Source of the DNA: TMED88 sp964515335
GTDB lineage: Bacteria; Myxococcota_A; UBA9160; UBA4427
DNA length: 64,000 nucleotides
NCBI GenBank assembly: GCA_964515335.1
Contig: CAZETS010000020.1
Location: 1 to 64,000 of the forward strand
Reading direction: 5' to 3'
Positions within the stretch are counted from its first letter, which is position 1. Each line of letters opens with the position of its first letter. The notes below the pieces were generated by a model. That model did not search any database, had not been told where the DNA came from, and worked only from the letters and a program-made list of their open reading frames with translations. Below, piece by piece: positions 46,401-54,169 of the stretch. Position numbers and translations under genes: made by a program.

Positions 46401-46997
46401 GAGGTGGCCGAGCAGCTCTCGCGCTACGTCGACACCACGGCCTCGAGCGCCGCGGGGCGGGGCGGGCGCGAGGTGCGGATCGGCGGCCTGCTGACCGGGC
46501 TGCGGGAGACCCGCACGAGGCGCGGCCAGCGCATGGGCTTCGGCACCCTCGAGGATCTCGAGGGCGCCTTCGAGCTGGTGATCTTCACCGAGCCCTTCAA
46601 CCTGCACGTCGATACCCTTCGGCAGGCCAAGGACGGCAGCGACGGCAGCGGCGGTGGGCCGACCCCGCTGCTCGTCTTCGGCAAGCTCGAGGAGGGCGAC
46701 CCGCCCAAGGTTCTGGTGGGCGACGTGATGCGCCTCGAAGAGGCCCAGGAGCGGCTGACCGCCCACCTGCGCATCCGCGTCGGCGCGCCCGACGTCACGC
46801 GCGACCGCATGGTGGCGCTGCGCAATCTGCTGGCCTCGCGGCCGGGTGATTGCAGCGTGTTCGTCCACGTGACGATTCCCGGCGAGAGCGAGACGGTGCT
46901 TTCGGTGGGTGGCCTGCGTGGGGTCGAGTCGAGCGAGGCCCTGCAGCGCGACGTGGATGCGCTGTTCGGCCGTCCTGTCACGGAGGGGGCGCTGTGA
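43455..46997 (+). CDS. dnaE: DNA polymerase III alpha subunit
   Basis: Main replicative polymerase. The 1180-aa chain opens with a PHP domain (FVHLHLHTQYSLLDGA). Polymerase active-site acids D411, D413 and D415 lie in MPDIDVDF, after GRGSSAGSLVAY. The tail has the tandem helix-hairpin-helix and an OB-fold region (about 985-1090, EVRIGGLLTGLRETRTRRGQRM). The order and length match DnaE1 of Proteobacteria. GTG 43455 begins 3 bases after guaA. Its stop overlaps the next gene (GTGA). Confidence 0.97.
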   Translation: MPKPFVHLHLHTQYSLLDGAIKHNPLFERARACNMPAVAQTDHGNLFGTVEFYEKARANDVKPIIGCEVYFAGGSRFEREKRERDESGYDAINHLLLLAMNETGYRNLMTLVSKGYLEGFYYKPRIDWSLLEQHHEGLICTSGCLSAPVPRAITYGETNRAWEMAEQFQQLFGDRYYLEVQRHGIAAQDQVNAELFKMADDMRIPLVATNDAHYLDHDDHSHHDALLCIGTAANLSDEKRFRFDGEGFFVKDGDAMREVFHDRLDAVENTLVIAERCDVEIPMGEYHMPDYQVPAGRSLEEVMADQAWAGLRRKLDMAPDEPFDKADHKPYVERMHHELGVIDQMGFPGYFLIVADFINWAKDHGIPVGPGRGSSAGSLVAYGMNITNVDPIEYDIIFERFLNPERISMPDIDVDFCMRGREQVIRYVADKYDGEAHQDEQGAGRYDAMKVAQIVTFGTLQARAAIRDVGRVMGLSFGDVDRIAKLVPEVLGITLDEAIEQSPELRALMDADGQVDQLIETARKLEGLTRHASKHAAGVVIGTQPLIDMVPLYRDPKSGDVMSQFNMNCVEKVGLIKFDFLGLKTLTLLADAEKMIRRKEGFEDFDVNAIPMDDEATYEMLARGDTEGVFQVESSGMTDLVVKLRPRSFREVIPLVALYRPGPLQSGMVDDYVNRKQGLTKVEPVHPMVEDLTEETLGVIVYQDQVLQIAQKMAGYSLGEADLLRRAMGKKKPEEMEKQRVRFVEGSTANGIDAREAGDVFDLITEFAGYGFPKAHSTAYAYITYQTAYLKANHRAEYLAAMLTIESSNHDKMARYIAHVRESGIDILPPDVNESSRDFGVVGGVIRFGFAGIKNVGDGAIETILSAREADGPFESLFDVARRVDGRKVNRRVFEALVKCGAFDSLHENRAAVWASLDHALERAAADQRDRAVGQESLFGSEPDAAVGTAPALLDVPGWSDRERLAHEKELLGFYVSGHPLGEVAEQLSRYVDTTASSAAGRGGREVRIGGLLTGLRETRTRRGQRMGFGTLEDLEGAFELVIFTEPFNLHVDTLRQAKDGSDGSGGGPTPLLVFGKLEEGDPPKVLVGDVMRLEEAQERLTAHLRIRVGAPDVTRDRMVALRNLLASRPGDCSVFVHVTIPGESETVLSVGGLRGVESSEALQRDVDALFGRPVTEGAL

Positions 46998-47863
46998 GGG
47001 GCCGGATGTTGGTGCGATTGGCGCTCGCGTGTGCGGTCGCCCTGCAGGCCGCGAACGCGAGCGGCGAGGTGCAGCTGCTCGAGGTCGTCGGCGCCGTGCC
47101 GCTGGACGAGCAGATGCGCGCGTCGGGCATCCCGAAGGAACGCGCCATCGACGAGGCGCTCTGGGAGGGCGTCTCGCGAGTGGCGGACGACCTGCTCGTC
47201 GACAGCATCCTGCTCGAACCCGAGCCCGGGGCCGATGGCGATGGCGACGCCGAGGGCGCGATCGAGTCCGGTTCCGAGGAGGTCGTCGATCCGATCCGTG
47301 CGGCGCTCGGCGACGACATGGTGCCCTACACCAGGAGCTTCAGGATCGTCGACGACCAGGGCGAGCGGCCGGCTCTCTTCACCGACAACCCCGACGCCGC
47401 CACCGAGTACGTGGTGGTCGTGGAGGTGCAGGTCGAGACCGAGCGGGTCCGCGAGCGGCTGGTGGCGGCGGGGTTGCTCGAGGACGAGGAGCAGATGGCG
47501 CTGTCGGGCATCGAGCTCGAGGTGCGTGAGCTCGGGCACTACGGCGGCTACGCGGAGCTCGTTGCCCTGCTGATCAGCGAGCCGGTCGGCGCGGCCTCGG
47601 CCTCGCCCCGCGAGATGGAGCGGGGACGCGCCTTGCTTCACATCGAGGCCGAGTGGGGGGCGACCGAGCTGCTCGAGCGTCTGCTGGCCGCCGCGCCGCC
47701 GGCCCTGCGCATCACCCCCGTCGAGGTTCGCGAGCCGCGCGAATCCGGCATCGGCTGGACGTTCTCGGACGTCGAGCCCGCGCGGCTGGTGATCGCGGTG
47801 GAGTGGGCTCCCGAGCCCCCTGAGCCTGCTCAGCCGGACCACGAGCGGCCCGAGGAGGGATAG
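46994..47863 (+). CDS. Exported protein of unknown function
   Basis: A 289-aa protein with a clear N-terminal signal sequence (MLVRLALACAVALQAANASG, cleavage likely after ANA or nearby). The mature part is acidic and contains VTEYVVVVEVQVETERVRERL-like amphipathic stretches; PKERAIDEALWEGVSRVADDLL near the start recalls periplasmic proteins of the DUF2066 or LPS-assembly kind, but I cannot assign a family. The C-terminus is Pro/Glu-rich. It overlaps the dnaE stop by 4 bases (GTG 46994; ATG 47006 is an alternative). Confidence 0.7.
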   Translation: MRGRMLVRLALACAVALQAANASGEVQLLEVVGAVPLDEQMRASGIPKERAIDEALWEGVSRVADDLLVDSILLEPEPGADGDGDAEGAIESGSEEVVDPIRAALGDDMVPYTRSFRIVDDQGERPALFTDNPDAATEYVVVVEVQVETERVRERLVAAGLLEDEEQMALSGIELEVRELGHYGGYAELVALLISEPVGAASASPREMERGRALLHIEAEWGATELLERLLAAAPPALRITPVEVREPRESGIGWTFSDVEPARLVIAVEWAPEPPEPAQPDHERPEEG

Positions 47864-47960
47864 GGGGCCATCGCGCGCCGCTCGGGGGCGATATGGCGCC
47901 TCTCAGCCGCCTGAGACGGCTCCGAGCAGCGTCTGCTGTGCGGCCGGGGCTCGCACGCAA

Positions 47961-47989
47961 TTGACATGCAGGGAGCAAATCGGTAACCA
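47961..47989 (+). promoter_or_regulatory. Probable promoter of tRNA-Val
   Basis: A consensus TTGACA (47961-47966) with a 17-base spacer to TAACCA (47984-47989), about 65 bases before the tRNA. The -10 match is poor, but the -35 is perfect and it sits in an A-rich patch. The rest of 47864-48055 shows no other feature. Confidence 0.45.
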
Positions 47990-48055
47990 TTCCGCCTCCT
48001 TAGCGAGGTGGGTGGTCGATCAGACCGGTCCTCACCCCGCTCGGGAGGATCTTTC

Positions 48056-48131
48056 AGGCACGTAGCTCAGGGGCTAGAGCACCACCTTGACACGGTGGGG
48101 GTCGGCGGTTCAAATCCGCCCGTGCCTACCA
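48056..48131 (+). tRNA. tRNA-Val (GAC anticodon)
   Basis: A 76-base cloverleaf with CCA encoded: acceptor AGGCACG/CGTGCCT, D-arm GCTC/GAGC, anticodon stem CCACC/GGTGG with loop TTGACAC (anticodon GAC, reading GUC and GUU), variable loop GGGTC, T-arm GGCGG/CCGCC with TTCAAAT, discriminator A. It lies 108 bases before thrS. Confidence 0.96.
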
Positions 48132-48239
48132 GGCCCGGTCCGCCGGGGCTGCATGATCGGGTGCGAGAGCGCCCGCCGAGCTCACCCACAGGACGCCGCC
48201 CGCGCGGCTGCGACACGACCGTCATGACCTCTTCGCTCA

Positions 48240-50186
48240 ATGAGTGACCCGCTCAACGTCCAGCTCCCGGACGACAGGACACTGTCGTTCGAGGATGGGG
48301 CGACGAGCCTGGAGGTCGCACAGTCGATCGGCGCCGGTCTCGCCAAGGCTGCGCTCGCCGCTCGCGTCGACGGTCGGCTCGTCGATCTCCGCACGCCCCT
48401 GCACGGCGACGTGCGCCTCGAGATCGTCACGGCGCGCGACCCGCAGGGCGGAGAAGTGATCCGCCACTCGGCCGAGCACGTGATGGCCGATGCCGTGAAG
48501 CGCCTGTTTCCGGAGGCTCAGGTCGACGCCGGCCGCGCCGACCACAGCGAGAAGTTCCAGTACGACTTCCTCGTCGACGAGCCGTTCACCCCGGATGACA
48601 TCGAGCGCATCCAGAAGGAGATGCAGAGCATCATCGGCGAGGGCGCGGCCTTCGAGCGGCAGGTGGTGGGCCGCGACGAGGCGACGGCGGTCTTCCGCGA
48701 TCTCGGTGAGGACCTCAAGCTGCAGCGCCTCGGCGACATCCCGGGAGGCGACGAGATCACCCTCTACCGGCACGGCGGCTTCGTCGACCTCTGCCGCGGT
48801 CCGCACGTGCAGCACTCCGGACAGATCGGCGCGGCGGCACTGCTCGAGGTGTCGGGCTCGTACTTCCGCGGCGACGAGCGCGGCCCCAAGCTCCAACGCA
48901 TCTACGGCACGGCCTTCGCGAACAAGAAGGAGCTCAAGGCCTACCTGCAGCGCATCGAGGAGGCCAGGAAGCGCGATCACCGGCGCGTGGGCGTCGATCT
49001 GGGGCTGTTCGCGCTCGATCCCCACATCTCGCCGGGCGCTCCGTTCTACCTGCCCAAGGGCGTGGCGCTCTACAACGGGCTCTGCGAATTCGTTCGTGAG
49101 CTCTATCCGAAGTACGGCTTCCGGGAGGTGATCACGCCGCAGCTCTTCCGCTCGGACCTGTTCAAGAGCTCGGGCCACTACGACAAGTTCTACGACGACA
49201 TGTACTGGTTCGGCGGGGACGACGAGGACGAAGAGCTGGGCATGAAGGCCATGAACTGCCCGGGGCACTGCCACCTCTTCGGCATCGGCAAGCGCTCCTA
49301 CCGAGACCTCCCGATCCGCTGGGCCGAGTTCAGCCGCCTGCACCGCAACGAGCGCAGCGGCACCCTGGCCGGGCTGACGCGGGTGCGCGCTTTCGCCCAG
49401 GACGACGCGCACATCTACTGCGAGCCCGACCAGGTGGCGGACGAGATCGCCACCTTCTTCCGGATGGTGGTCGAGATCTACGCGAAGCTCGGGCTCGAGG
49501 GGGTCGAGATGCGTGTGTCGACCCGGCCCGAGGAGTTCCTCGGCGATCCGGCGGATTGGGACGTAGCCGAGCAGGCGCTGATCGACGCGGTGGAGCGCGC
49601 CGGGTTCGATTGCGAGACCAAGCCGGGCGAGGGCGCCTTCTACGGCCCCAAGGTGGAGGCCGATTTCCGCGACGTGCTCGGCCGCGCCTGGACGCTCGGC
49701 ACCGTGCAGATCGACATGGCGATGCCGGGGCGCTTCGGCCTGCGCTACGTCGGCCGCGACGGCGAGCTCCACCAGCCGGCCATGCTGCACCGCGCGGTGC
49801 TCGGCTCGCTCGAGCGCTTCATCGCCATCTACATCGAGCACACCGGCGGCGACTTCCCGTTCTGGCTGTCGCCCGTGCAGGTCGTCGTGCTACCGATCTC
49901 GGACCGGCTGGCCGCCTACGCGGACCGGGTGGGCGACGCGCTCGTCGCCGCCGGGCTGCGTGCAGAGGTCGACCACCGGAGCGAAACCCTCGGCTGGAGG
50001 ATCCGCGAGGCCGAAAAGATGAAGATCCCGCTCACCCTCGTCGTGGGGGAGCAGGAGGAGCGGGACGGCACCGTCTCCCCGCGCCTCCGCAAGTCGAAGC
50101 AGAAGGTCGAGGCGACGGCGACGGACGCCATCGTCTCGAGGTTGGCGGAGGCCTCCGCCGACCGAAGGATGAGGCCGTTCGACTGA
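48240..50186 (+). CDS. thrS: Threonyl-tRNA synthetase
   Basis: Charges tRNA-Thr with threonine. The 648-aa chain has an N-terminal TGS domain (1-62), an editing domain with HSAEHVMADAVKRLFP (SHHH-type first His motif), and the class II catalytic core containing MNCPGHCHLF, RNERSGTLAGLTRVRAFAQDDAHIY and PGEGAFYGPK. The C-terminal anticodon domain starts about residue 540. First gene of the thrS-infC-rpmI-rplT operon. ATG 48240 has only a weak upstream site. Confidence 0.97.
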   Translation: MSDPLNVQLPDDRTLSFEDGATSLEVAQSIGAGLAKAALAARVDGRLVDLRTPLHGDVRLEIVTARDPQGGEVIRHSAEHVMADAVKRLFPEAQVDAGRADHSEKFQYDFLVDEPFTPDDIERIQKEMQSIIGEGAAFERQVVGRDEATAVFRDLGEDLKLQRLGDIPGGDEITLYRHGGFVDLCRGPHVQHSGQIGAAALLEVSGSYFRGDERGPKLQRIYGTAFANKKELKAYLQRIEEARKRDHRRVGVDLGLFALDPHISPGAPFYLPKGVALYNGLCEFVRELYPKYGFREVITPQLFRSDLFKSSGHYDKFYDDMYWFGGDDEDEELGMKAMNCPGHCHLFGIGKRSYRDLPIRWAEFSRLHRNERSGTLAGLTRVRAFAQDDAHIYCEPDQVADEIATFFRMVVEIYAKLGLEGVEMRVSTRPEEFLGDPADWDVAEQALIDAVERAGFDCETKPGEGAFYGPKVEADFRDVLGRAWTLGTVQIDMAMPGRFGLRYVGRDGELHQPAMLHRAVLGSLERFIAIYIEHTGGDFPFWLSPVQVVVLPISDRLAAYADRVGDALVAAGLRAEVDHRSETLGWRIREAEKMKIPLTLVVGEQEERDGTVSPRLRKSKQKVEATATDAIVSRLAEASADRRMRPFD

Positions 50187-50235
50187 GCGTCGGACGTCGC
50201 AAGGGAGCGTCGCGCCACGACGGGCGCACGGCTCC

Positions 50236-50252
50236 GGGAGGAAGGCTCCATT
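50236..50252 (+). promoter_or_regulatory. Ribosome-binding site and AUU start codon of infC
   Basis: GGGAGGAAGG (50236-50245) is followed four bases later by ATT (50250-50252). This fixes the infC start at the non-canonical AUU used for IF3 autoregulation in many bacteria. Confidence 0.88.
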
Positions 50253-50951
50253 CCTGGTAGAGGCAGATCGCGATTTCGCATCGTCGCCCCCGAGAAGGAC
50301 ACGACCCGCGTCAACGAGCGCATCCGCGTGCGCGAGGTGCGCGTGATCGGGTCGGACAGCGAGCAGCTGGGGGTCATGTCGCCCGAAGAGGCGCTTGCAC
50401 TGGCGCGCGAGGAGGGGCTCGACCTCGTCGAGGTCGCCGCCAACTCGCGGCCTCCCGTGTGTCGTATCATGGACTACGGGAAGTACAAGTACGAGCAAAA
50501 GAAGAAGAAGTCGAGCAAACAGTCGCACTCGGCCACGCTGAAGGAAGTGAAGCTTCGGCCGGGCACCGACCAGCACGACCTGAACTTCAAGCTCAACAAC
50601 GTCCGGCGTTTCCTGATGGACGGCGACAAGGTGAAGATCACCGTGATGTTCCGCGGACGCGAGATGGTGCACACCAGCCGCGGCCGGGCCCAACTTCAGG
50701 AAGTCATGAAGCAGCTCGGACCGATTGCGAAGATGGAGAACCCGCCGCGCATGGAAGGGCGGTTCCTGTCGATGATCCTCATCGGAGACCGCGAGGTGAT
50801 CTCCGAATACAAGCGCCAGGAAGAAGCCGATCGGGCCGCTGGCGGAGAAGAGCCGCAGCCCGAGGCAGCAGGAGCGGGCGCAGAAGCCCAGGAAGAGCAC
50901 ACCGCGGAAGCGTCGCAGTCCGACGCCGCTGCACAGCACACGGAGTCGTGA
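50250..50951 (+). CDS. infC: Translation initiation factor IF-3
   Basis: Binds the 30S subunit and checks start codons. The start is the rare AUU at 50250, giving 233 aa. From there the frame reads IPGRGRSRFRIVAPEKDTTR and then RVNERIRVREVRVIGSD, the standard IF-3 N-terminus. The later GTG 50328 would cut off conserved residues. N-domain, basic linker (KKKKSSKQSH) and C-domain (EVKLRPGTDQHDL, FRGREMVH, PPRMEGR) are all present. IF-3 discriminates against AUU, so it represses its own translation when abundant. An acidic Ala/Glu tail of about 40 residues is an extension beyond the usual ~180 aa. Confidence 0.96.
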   Translation: MPGRGRSRFRIVAPEKDTTRVNERIRVREVRVIGSDSEQLGVMSPEEALALAREEGLDLVEVAANSRPPVCRIMDYGKYKYEQKKKKSSKQSHSATLKEVKLRPGTDQHDLNFKLNNVRRFLMDGDKVKITVMFRGREMVHTSRGRAQLQEVMKQLGPIAKMENPPRMEGRFLSMILIGDREVISEYKRQEEADRAAGGEEPQPEAAGAGAEAQEEHTAEASQSDAAAQHTES

Positions 50952-50955
50952 AACG

Positions 50956-51153
50956 ATGCCGAAGATGAAGTCGCACCGAGGCAGCGCGAAGCGCTTCTCC
51001 CGGACCGGGTCCGGGAAGATCAAGCGCTATCGCGCCAACAAGCAGCACATCCTCACCACGAAGACGACCAAGCGGAAGCGCCAGCTCCGTCGCAGCGACG
51101 AGGTGGCGGCGCAGGACGTGCCGCGCGTCGAGCGGCTGCTGCCGTATCTCTGA
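50956..51153 (+). CDS. rpmI: Ribosomal protein bL35
   Basis: Basic 65-aa large-subunit protein: PKMKSHRGSAKRF at the start and ANKQHILTTKTTKRKR in the middle are the family signature. It lies 4 bases after infC and 39 before rplT in the conserved IF-3/L35/L20 operon. Confidence 0.97.
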   Translation: MPKMKSHRGSAKRFSRTGSGKIKRYRANKQHILTTKTTKRKRQLRRSDEVAAQDVPRVERLLPYL

Positions 51154-51192
51154 TCGCGCGGGGCGAAGCGCCCCGGCCAAGGAAGGATTCCG

Positions 51193-51549
51193 ATGTCTAG
51201 AGTCAAGCGGGGCGTTCCCGCCCACAAGCGCCGAAAGGCCGTACTGAAGCGAGCCAAGGGCTTCTACGGCGGCCGCAGCAAGCTTCACGGTGTGGCCCTC
51301 GAGGCCGTCGAGAAGGCCGACCTCTACGCCTATCGCGGGCGCAAGCAGCGCAAGCGGGAGTTCAGGGCGCTCTGGATCGCGCGCATCAACGCGGCCGCCC
51401 GAGAGCACGACCTGTCGTACAGCCGCCTGATGGACGGGCTCAAGAAGGCAGGCGTCGAACTCGACCGCAAGGCGCTCGCCCAGCTCGCCCTGGACGACCC
51501 GAAGGCATTCGGCGAGCTGGCCGCACTGGCCCGCACGGGAGCGGCCTGA
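51193..51549 (+). CDS. rplT: Ribosomal protein bL20
   Basis: A 118-aa 23S rRNA-binding protein needed early in 50S assembly. It starts SRVKRGVPAHKRRKAVLKRAKGFYG and contains YAYRGRKQRKREFRALWIARINAA, both typical. In several bacteria L20 represses its own operon; no obvious rRNA-mimic structure was identified here. pheS and pheT do not follow it. Confidence 0.97.
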   Translation: MSRVKRGVPAHKRRKAVLKRAKGFYGGRSKLHGVALEAVEKADLYAYRGRKQRKREFRALWIARINAAAREHDLSYSRLMDGLKKAGVELDRKALAQLALDDPKAFGELAALARTGAA

Positions 51550-51619
51550 GCCGGGACTTCATGTCACACCCCGGTTGGTCGGCTCGAGCCGCCTGGCGGC
51601 GCGCATCGGCTTCCGGGGG

Positions 51620-51660
51620 GGATGCGCCCCACCTGGGTGGCCAGGCCGGCCGGCGCATCC
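51620..51660. other. Stem-loop between rplT and ihfA
   Basis: GGATGCGCC (51620-51628) pairs with GGCGCATCC (51652-51660). An inner CCACC-TG-GGTGG hairpin lies between. No T-run follows. It may act as a weak terminator or processing site at the end of the ribosomal operon. The rest of 51550-51775 has a less GC-rich stretch (about 51700-51750) that could hold the ihfA promoter, but no clear -35/-10 pair. Confidence 0.4.
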
Positions 51661-51775
51661 GGGTGGGGGCCGAAAACCGCCCCTCGCGACCGCGCGCGAA
51701 CTGTAGTTGAGCAGGTAAACTGCCGAAACCACGAAGGTAATTCGAGCACTGTCCCGCGCTGCGCCGGAGGCTTGC

Positions 51776-52093
51776 ATGACCAAGGCAGAGATCGTCGAAC
51801 AGATCTACGAGCGAGTCGGCTTCTCGAAGAAGGAAGCCGCCGAGCTGGTGGAGAAGGTCTTCGAGATCATCAAGGACACCCTCGCCGAGGGTGAGAAGGT
51901 GAAGATCTCCGGTTTCGGAAACTTCGTGGTCCGCCACAAGAACGCCCGCAAGGGACGCAATCCCCAGACCGGTCAGGAAATCCTCCTCGAGGAGCGCAAG
52001 GTGCTGACCTTCAAGCCGAGTCTCGTGCTAAAAAACATCCTGAACGAGACGGAAGAATCGGCCGAGGACGAGACGGAGCAGCGCTCGATCTGA
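51776..52093 (+). CDS. ihfA: Integration host factor alpha subunit
   Basis: DNA-bending heterodimer subunit of 105 aa. MTKAEIVEQIYERVGFSKKEA at the start, ISGFGNFVVRHKNARKGRNPQTG and VLTFKPSLVLKNILN match IhfA. The Pro that intercalates into DNA is in GRNPQTG. An acidic tail of about 14 residues is extra. ATG 51776 follows CCGGAGGC. Normally ihfA follows pheT; here it follows rplT directly and precedes a MerR gene. Confidence 0.93.
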   Translation: MTKAEIVEQIYERVGFSKKEAAELVEKVFEIIKDTLAEGEKVKISGFGNFVVRHKNARKGRNPQTGQEILLEERKVLTFKPSLVLKNILNETEESAEDETEQRSI

Positions 52094-52190
52094 AGCATCC
52101 GGGCCCGGTCCAGCTAGACGGACCGCGGCAGCACGATGCACCCCGATCGCCTCCCTCTCGTCACCGGGCGACAGACCAGCACACGGCGGG

Positions 52191-52238
52191 CAGCGAGGCG
52201 GGTAACGAGGCGCGCAACCAGGCGCGCAACCCGGCGCA
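52191..52238 (+). repeat. Four 12-base tandem units before the MerR gene
   Basis: CAGCGAGGCGGG, TAACGAGGCGCG, CAACCAGGCGCG and CAACCCGGCGCA follow head to tail. If the MerR protein starts at ATG 52136 these encode a basic RRxT repeat; if at ATG 52262 they lie in its leader. Confidence 0.7.
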
Positions 52239-52261
52239 CCCGGACGCAAAAGGGGGCGTGG

Positions 52262-52804
52262 ATGGCGGTCGCCAAGGGCACGCCGAGCGGGTCGCGCCGG
52301 AGCAAGGCCAGTGCGAAGCGCGGAGCCACACGCACGCGCAGCTCGGGCGGTGCGAAGGCGCAGAAACCCGCTGCGAAGAAGGCCGCCGAAGCCGACCAGC
52401 TGTCCGACGGCAAGCTCTACTACCGCATCGGCGAGGTCGCCAAGATCACCGATGTGAAGCCCCACGTCCTGCGGTACTGGGAGACCGAATTCCGCTGGAT
52501 GGCGCCGCCCAAGTCGAGGTCCAAGCAGCGTCTCTATCGCCGCAAGGACATCGACATGATCCTGCTCATCAAGAAGCTGCTCTATGACGAGCGCTACACG
52601 ATCGCGGGCGCCCGGCAGCGGCTGCGCGAGCTGGGGCTCGCGAAGGCGCTCGAGGGCGCGAACGATGCCGAACAGGTCGCCACGACGGCGGAGGCCGGCG
52701 ACGAGGCCTCGAACGTGGAATCGAGGGCGGTGGCAGTGAGCGAGCTGCGCAGCGGCTACCGCCGCATCCGCCGGGAGCTGCAGGCGCTGCGCGACGTGCT
52801 GTGA
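52262..52804 (+). CDS. MerR-family regulator (cluster member downstream of ihfA)
   Basis: A 180-aa regulator with a Lys/Arg/Ala/Ser-rich N-terminal arm (residues 1-50) and then a MerR winged helix: YYRIGEVAKITDVKPHVLRYWETEF, KQRLYRRKDIDMILLIKKLLYDERYTIAGAR. A MerR gene of this type regularly sits beside ihfA in Proteobacteria; its target is not known. The tail is helical (YRRIRRELQALRDVL). ATG 52136 in the same frame would add 42 residues, including an Arg-rich repeat, and cannot be excluded. A basic arm next to a DNA-binding head suggests non-specific DNA contact. Confidence 0.82.
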   Translation: MAVAKGTPSGSRRSKASAKRGATRTRSSGGAKAQKPAAKKAAEADQLSDGKLYYRIGEVAKITDVKPHVLRYWETEFRWMAPPKSRSKQRLYRRKDIDMILLIKKLLYDERYTIAGARQRLRELGLAKALEGANDAEQVATTAEAGDEASNVESRAVAVSELRSGYRRIRRELQALRDVL

Positions 52805-52938
52805 GCGGCGGCTGCGGCCGCGCGTAAGCGGGCCGGGCCGGGTCTGAGCACGGCTGCTCGGAGATGCAAGCAGCGCGGCCCCGAGGGGGGATCGCGCGCC
52901 TGGCCGGCACGTCGCTCGCCTGCCGGTCGTGACGCGGC

Positions 52939-53991
52939 TTGAGTCAGGACGCGGTTCTCCCGACAGGTTCACCTGTGGGCGCGTTCGACTTGCAGAATCC
53001 GGCAGCGCACGGCCTCGAGGGCGACGAAGACGAATACGCGTGCCGCGTAGCCGTCCGCATGGCTCTCGACACGGCCTGCAGCGCTTCGGCCTGCGCGGCC
53101 TTTCGCGAGACCGTGGACCCTCGCTCGTACGTGCCGCGGACGGACACCGAAGATGCCCTCGACGCGCTCGCCGGTGTGTTCCGCGGTGACGACCTCGCCG
53201 GCGTGCTCTGCGGCCCACCGGGGCTCGGAAAGACGCTGGTCCTGCGGCTGCTCGAGGGCCGTCATCGCGACGTGTCCCGACCCGTGTATCTGCCGTACGC
53301 CTCGCTCGAGCTGGACGAGCTGTGGGCCTGGACGCTCGGCCTGCTCGGGCAGCCCCGCGTCGCGGACGTGGATCGTGCGGTCGAGGATCTTGCCCGCGAA
53401 GGCCGGCAGCAGGGCCGGCCACTCGTGCTGCTGATCGACGAGGCGAACTCGATGCCCCTCGACACGGCGCGCGGCCTCGGAGAGCGCGTCGCGGAACTCT
53501 CCGGTGACTTGCGCCTGGTGCTGACCGCTCCGGACGACGCGCGCACGAGCCGCGTGGTGGCGGCACTCGGCCTCGATGTCCTGGACTGCGCGCTGCGCGC
53601 TCCGCTGAGCGCCGACGAGACACATCGCTACGTGAGCGAGCGGCTTCGCGAAGCGGGGGCCCCGTCGGAACTGTTCGAGCGTCTGCGTAGGCCCGTGCTT
53701 CGCCGCCTGCACGGGCTCTCCGGTGGCAACCCCCGCCGTCTGCTGGTGCTGGCCAGCGAAGTGATCCGGGGCGAGGCCGGCGAAGCCGTACTGCAGTGCA
53801 TCGAGCCGGCCTGGTCGGAGCTTGCCGGCGAGCCCGACTGCGCGGAAGAGCCGGCCCCGCTGGAAGTCATCGCGGGCGAGGTCGACATCCTCGATCTCGA
53901 CGAGATCGGCCCGACACCCGATCCGCCGGCCCCCGTTCGGACCTCCCGGCCGCGCCGCCGTCGGCGTCGACAGCGCCGCGCAATCCGCTAA
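52939..53991 (+). CDS. ExeA/TniB-like AAA ATPase
   Basis: A 350-aa soluble ATPase. Walker A GPPGLGKT starts near residue 93 and Walker B VLLIDEANS near 165. GGNPRRLLVLA, as in ExeA/TniB/MSP-type ATPases, comes near 270. No membrane helix is visible. The C-terminus is very basic (RTSRPRRRRRRQRR), which could bind nucleic acid. The nearest in-frame starts are TTG 52939 and GTG 52975, both weak. The ATPase fold recurs in the minus-strand gene at 55938-58118. A tRNA-Pro follows 14 bases after the stop. No transposase is present, so it is not a Tn7-like TniB. Function unknown. Confidence 0.7.
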   Translation: MSQDAVLPTGSPVGAFDLQNPAAHGLEGDEDEYACRVAVRMALDTACSASACAAFRETVDPRSYVPRTDTEDALDALAGVFRGDDLAGVLCGPPGLGKTLVLRLLEGRHRDVSRPVYLPYASLELDELWAWTLGLLGQPRVADVDRAVEDLAREGRQQGRPLVLLIDEANSMPLDTARGLGERVAELSGDLRLVLTAPDDARTSRVVAALGLDVLDCALRAPLSADETHRYVSERLREAGAPSELFERLRRPVLRRLHGLSGGNPRRLLVLASEVIRGEAGEAVLQCIEPAWSELAGEPDCAEEPAPLEVIAGEVDILDLDEIGPTPDPPAPVRTSRPRRRRRRQRRAIR

Positions 53992-54005
53992 ACACCCACT
54001 CCGGG

Positions 54006-54082
54006 CGGGCCGTGGCGCAGCTTGGTAGCGCGCTTGACTGGGGGTCAAGAGGTCGCGGGTTCGAATCCCGCCGGCCCGACCA
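54006..54082 (+). tRNA. tRNA-Pro (GGG anticodon)
   Basis: A 77-base cloverleaf with encoded CCA: acceptor CGGGCCG/CGGCCCG, D-arm GCGC/GCGC, anticodon stem CTTGA/TCAAG with loop CTGGGGG (anticodon GGG), T-arm GCGGG/CCCGC with TTCGAAT, discriminator A. It follows an ATPase gene and faces the convergent SulP gene. I saw no duplicated tRNA 3' end that would mark an integration site. Confidence 0.96.
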
Positions 54083-54169
54083 TTCGAGGCCGGGCAACGC
54101 GCTTTCCCTGCGACCGGCGCGACTCGTTGCAGCCGCTCGAGCAGGCGCCTCTGATGCCGCGTGCGGCGT

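Noticed and set aside
52939..54082. An integrative element at the tRNA-Pro gene, with the adjacent ATPase as TniB
   Set aside because: No integrase or transposase, no duplicated tRNA 3' end and no change in base composition were seen.
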